DNA of 8,433 nt from positions 1 to 8,433 of the forward strand of contig CAMPIG010000197.1 in the NCBI GenBank assembly GCA_946886255.1, read 5' to 3'. The notes under the pieces were generated by a model. That model was not told the origin of the DNA, ran no database searches, and worked only from the letters and a program-made list of their open reading frames with translations. Below, piece by piece: positions 7,201-8,433 of this stretch. A program made the position numbers and the translations under genes. Every line of letters begins with the position of its first letter. The first letter of the stretch is position 1. The stretch comes from an uncultured Cellvibrio sp. GTDB taxonomy: Bacteria > Pseudomonadota > Gammaproteobacteria > Pseudomonadales > Cellvibrionaceae.

Positions 7201-8433
7201 CACGCCGTGATAGTCGAAGTCGCCGTTCAGCTGGCGGGTGTGCAGGCCGAGGGGATTTTTGCTGCCCACGCCTTGGTGGCAGGAGCCGCAATCCGCACCG
7301 GTCTGGACAATGCGTTGGCGGTTATACAGGCTGCCATCGGCGACGGTGACTGACTCTTTCACCAACTCCGCATCGGTGCCTGCCGCATTCCAGCGATAAT
7401 TGGCGGCCTGCCAGCCGCTCTCCTGCCGGAAGAGTACTGCGGTGGTAAAGGCTTTGGCGGGATTGTTGGCGGCTTCTACGCTCAGGTGTTTCACCAACAC
7501 CGTACCTACCGGCAAATCCCACACGGCGGTTGGATCAAAGCCGATGTCGGCGTCGTTGGGAAGTGCAATGAAGTGCCGTGTTGCCGCGCCATCAAACCAG
7601 CCTTGCATATTGACGCCGTATTCAATGACACCGTGAGCAGGAATCAGATTTGTCAGGTCGGCAAATAAACCGGTGGCTGACAATGTGGCAGGAATCTGCG
7701 CCGCGTCGGAATTGTCATCGAGCATCTTGTAGATGGACGCCAGGCCGCCGTATTCCGTTTGATAGGTAGTAACCAGTACCGACTCCCCCGCGATATCAGT
7801 TCCAAAGGAAGCGATATTGCCGGGAAAGACTTCGCTCACCACCTCCTTGGCTGCTTCCCCGTCGGTCATGGACCAGATGCGTTTGGATACATAATCGCCA
7901 AAGATGAACTTGCCCTGGAGAGCCGGCAGACTGCTGCCGTGATAAACGATGCCGCCGATAATTGACACGCCCTGGCTACGACCATAGCCTTCGCGGGGCG
8001 GCTCGAAATCTGTGGTGCAATTCCTGGCGGGGTCGCCGCCCAGATCGCCACGGTTGGTCGTGCCCTCGCAAATGGGCCAGCCGTAGTTTTTGCCTTTTTC
8101 AATCAGATTCACTTCTTCAAAACCCTGCTGGCCCACCTCTGTTTCCCACAACGTATGGGGCGCTTGCGAATCAAAGCTCCAGCGCCAGGGGTTGCGATGG
8201 CCGTAGGACCAGATCTCCGGCCGAAAGCCCTCAATTCCCACAAAAGGATTGTCCGCCGGTACCTCGTAATACTTACCGTTCACCGGCTCTGCCAGGGGTT
8301 TGATGCGAATAAACGTACCGCGCAAGTTATCGGTCTGCTGAGCGCTGTTGTTAGTGCGCGGGTCCTGGGGATAGCTGGTGATGGCGCTGTGACCGTAAGC
8401 CCCGTCGCCAATCCCGAGGTAGAGATAACCTTC
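4228..8433 (-). CDS. Giant secreted PQQ-type sugar dehydrogenase / multi-heme cytochrome c / starch-binding / PSD-domain fusion (N-terminus off window)
   Basis: The frame is open to the right edge, showing 1,401 residues (numbered from 8433); start and signal peptide are missing. Domains in order: glucose/sorbosone dehydrogenase (1-237; GYLYLGIGDG, YGHRNPWRW, EEVNLIEKGKNYGWP, GKFIFGDY), a PQQ-dependent family; a diheme region like the SO2930 family (about 246-537) with CGSCH 382-386 and CAHCH 460-464; ten serines (543-552); an Ig-like domain (554-636); a CBM26-like starch-binding module (640-741; AYLWTVVNG, VVPWPGTAMTG, NVVFNNGNGTQTDDY); an InlB-repeat-like domain (742-814; FSGWTGDG); cytochrome c with CASCH 830-834 and probable Met ligand in YMPMDN; then PSD domains DUF1587 (913-981), DUF1595 (998-1058), DUF1592 (1059-1176), DUF1588 (1188-1286, CKACH 1268-1272) and DUF1585 (1323-1398). 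CXXCH hemes are attached after Sec export, so it acts in the periplasm or at the surface. Likely role, inferred: oxidise a sugar while bound to starch and pass electrons through the hemes. PSD functions are unknown. Domain calls are confident except the Ig and InlB types. Confidence 0.96.
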   Translation of the reverse strand, partial: EGYLYLGIGDGAYGHSAITSYPQDPRTNNSAQQTDNLRGTFIRIKPLAEPVNGKYYEVPADNPFVGIEGFRPEIWSYGHRNPWRWSFDSQAPHTLWETEVGQQGFEEVNLIEKGKNYGWPICEGTTNRGDLGGDPARNCTTDFEPPREGYGRSQGVSIIGGIVYHGSSLPALQGKFIFGDYVSKRIWSMTDGEAAKEVVSEVFPGNIASFGTDIAGESVLVTTYQTEYGGLASIYKMLDDNSDAAQIPATLSATGLFADLTNLIPAHGVIEYGVNMQGWFDGAATRHFIALPNDADIGFDPTAVWDLPVGTVLVKHLSVEAANNPAKAFTTAVLFRQESGWQAANYRWNAAGTDAELVKESVTVADGSLYNRQRIVQTGADCGSCHQGVGSKNPLGLHTRQLNGDFDYHGVADNQLELFNSIGLFTDGISNAASYEAFAELDGADSDQTARVKAYLHTNCAHCHASSFMDMRYDTPLTQMRLINEGGSGATKRVFPGDHSNSLVHIYQTTDGNRMPKGSFYTNPVADLEFAQWIDGLTVSNASSSSSSSSSSAASITGIAIAPETIVLSSSQQLVAYGLREDGSRTNLFGQVSWRMASGSDVASVSAGGLLTRLEAGAAVVEARYQDLTSTLTIEGATPGVHLRFENTGNWTNVRAYLWTVVNGANREVVPWPGTAMTGPDADGYWTIAVAPEYLNNGSINVVFNNGNGTQTDDYTRSESSSFNAGTKVWTSWNPDGPANSTLYRLSVMGGSTPDDARDFPAGTVVTVTADEAPYGTTFSGWTGDGLPYVFSDPAEPVVKLVVPAHGVALQALFEGDSHGAARAQFTGQCASCHGTNGTGGMAKALDDLHQSSAWTVELLAQYINDYMPMDNSAQCSGMQPGGCAYDIASMIMADAWAAPSCEGSACETGVSLDARNLRLLTREEYLNTVRDIFGLNFAADVLSPVPADGTVRNYDTASSLTLNDDRTLGYQMVAEDIADLIITSTGFMGMVSGCDDVTCVVTNLGRKLFRRPLTTVEVTRYVDLYQDADGGRGVLQALLISPKFMYRSEMGVQDVESGLYRLSNYEIATLLSYTFWVTAPDELLLDAAAGNDFTIQAQVERLLADPRAERGLRRFAKGWLINNKYGFNAISDSTLVERFKEETIRFVMESIKDNVPVNTILTANYTYADQQLAQYYGLASVPPANTWQKVFHAAGDLRTGTGVLGHGSFLASRASSRPAPIQRGVFVREVLMCQEFPPPAAANFDVKFEPSDTNRDATSRHTSDPGCKACHQYIDGVGFGFERLGSDALLRATETLGNGTVVDVIGTGVMKSLNSPETTLDPNSPEIPYSTVAELAELIAESGQAEACYSRQFYRYVVGRNEVEGDEPIIRSYSADVRGGGGMRDMLIDLTLNDSFIMRR
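6778..6807 (-). repeat. Poly-serine linker coding repeat
   Basis: Ten consecutive serine codons, mostly alternating TCC and AGC and ending TCC TCC TCA TCG, joining the diheme unit to the Ig/CBM part. Serine-only linkers of this sort are characteristic of secreted carbohydrate-active proteins in Cellvibrio, Saccharophagus and relatives. The mixed codons limit slippage, but the TCCAGC unit repeats three times and could vary in length between strains. Confidence 0.9.

Noticed and set aside
4813..8303. Numerous open frames on the plus strand opposite the giant gene
   Set aside because: They are shadows of a GC-rich coding region: composition is odd, none matches a family, and they lie wholly antisense to a gene with clear domain homology throughout.
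1..8433. Insertion sequence, integrase, tRNA, CRISPR array or phage genes
   Set aside because: None was seen. No transposase, terminal inverted repeats, repeat-spacer pattern or tRNA-like fold could be found that might explain the truncation at about 2818.

Overview
The window looks like part of a gammaproteobacterial polysaccharide degrader of the Cellvibrio/Saccharophagus type. This is an inference from three things: a ten-serine linker, several starch-binding modules, and a secreted multi-heme protein. No rRNA or other marker gene is present to confirm it. Two gene groups point toward each other and meet near position 2,260-2,290.

Left group (+ strand, 1-2243). The end of an AraC-family regulator is followed, after a 171-base gap, by a probable two-gene operon. 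Its first gene encodes a SAM-dependent methyltransferase with Erg6/cyclopropane-synthase-like motifs. The second, overlapping by ATGA, encodes a membrane protein with a C-terminal SRPBCC (START-like) ligand-binding domain. A pair like this suggests modification of a hydrophobic small molecule, but the substrate cannot be read from the sequence. A weak hairpin plus T-run closes this group.

Right group (- strand, 8433-2288). The dominant gene runs off the right edge; 1,401 residues are visible. It joins, in order: a PQQ-type glucose/sorbosone dehydrogenase domain, a diheme region resembling the SO2930 family, a poly-serine linker, an Ig-like domain, a CBM26-like starch-binding module, an InlB-repeat-like domain, a monoheme cytochrome c, and the DUF1587/1595/1592/1588/1585 (PSD) array with a fourth CXXCH. 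Seventeen bases downstream lies a DUF1552 protein with a clear Tat signal. DUF1592-DUF1552 pairs are a known but functionally uncharacterised association.

Immediately after the DUF1552 gene, in the same frame and separated only by TGA-GCC-TGA, is an orphan 176-codon piece. It encodes half of a starch-enzyme accessory domain plus a CBM20 module and appears to be a decayed gene fragment.

The best candidate for an undescribed system is the right group. It would be a cell-surface or periplasmic electron-transfer machine tethered to starch, linking a sugar dehydrogenase through c-type hemes to the PSD/DUF1552 pair. Its architecture parallels fungal PQQ-cytochrome-CBM dehydrogenases. The N-terminus, including the catalytic histidine region, is outside the window.
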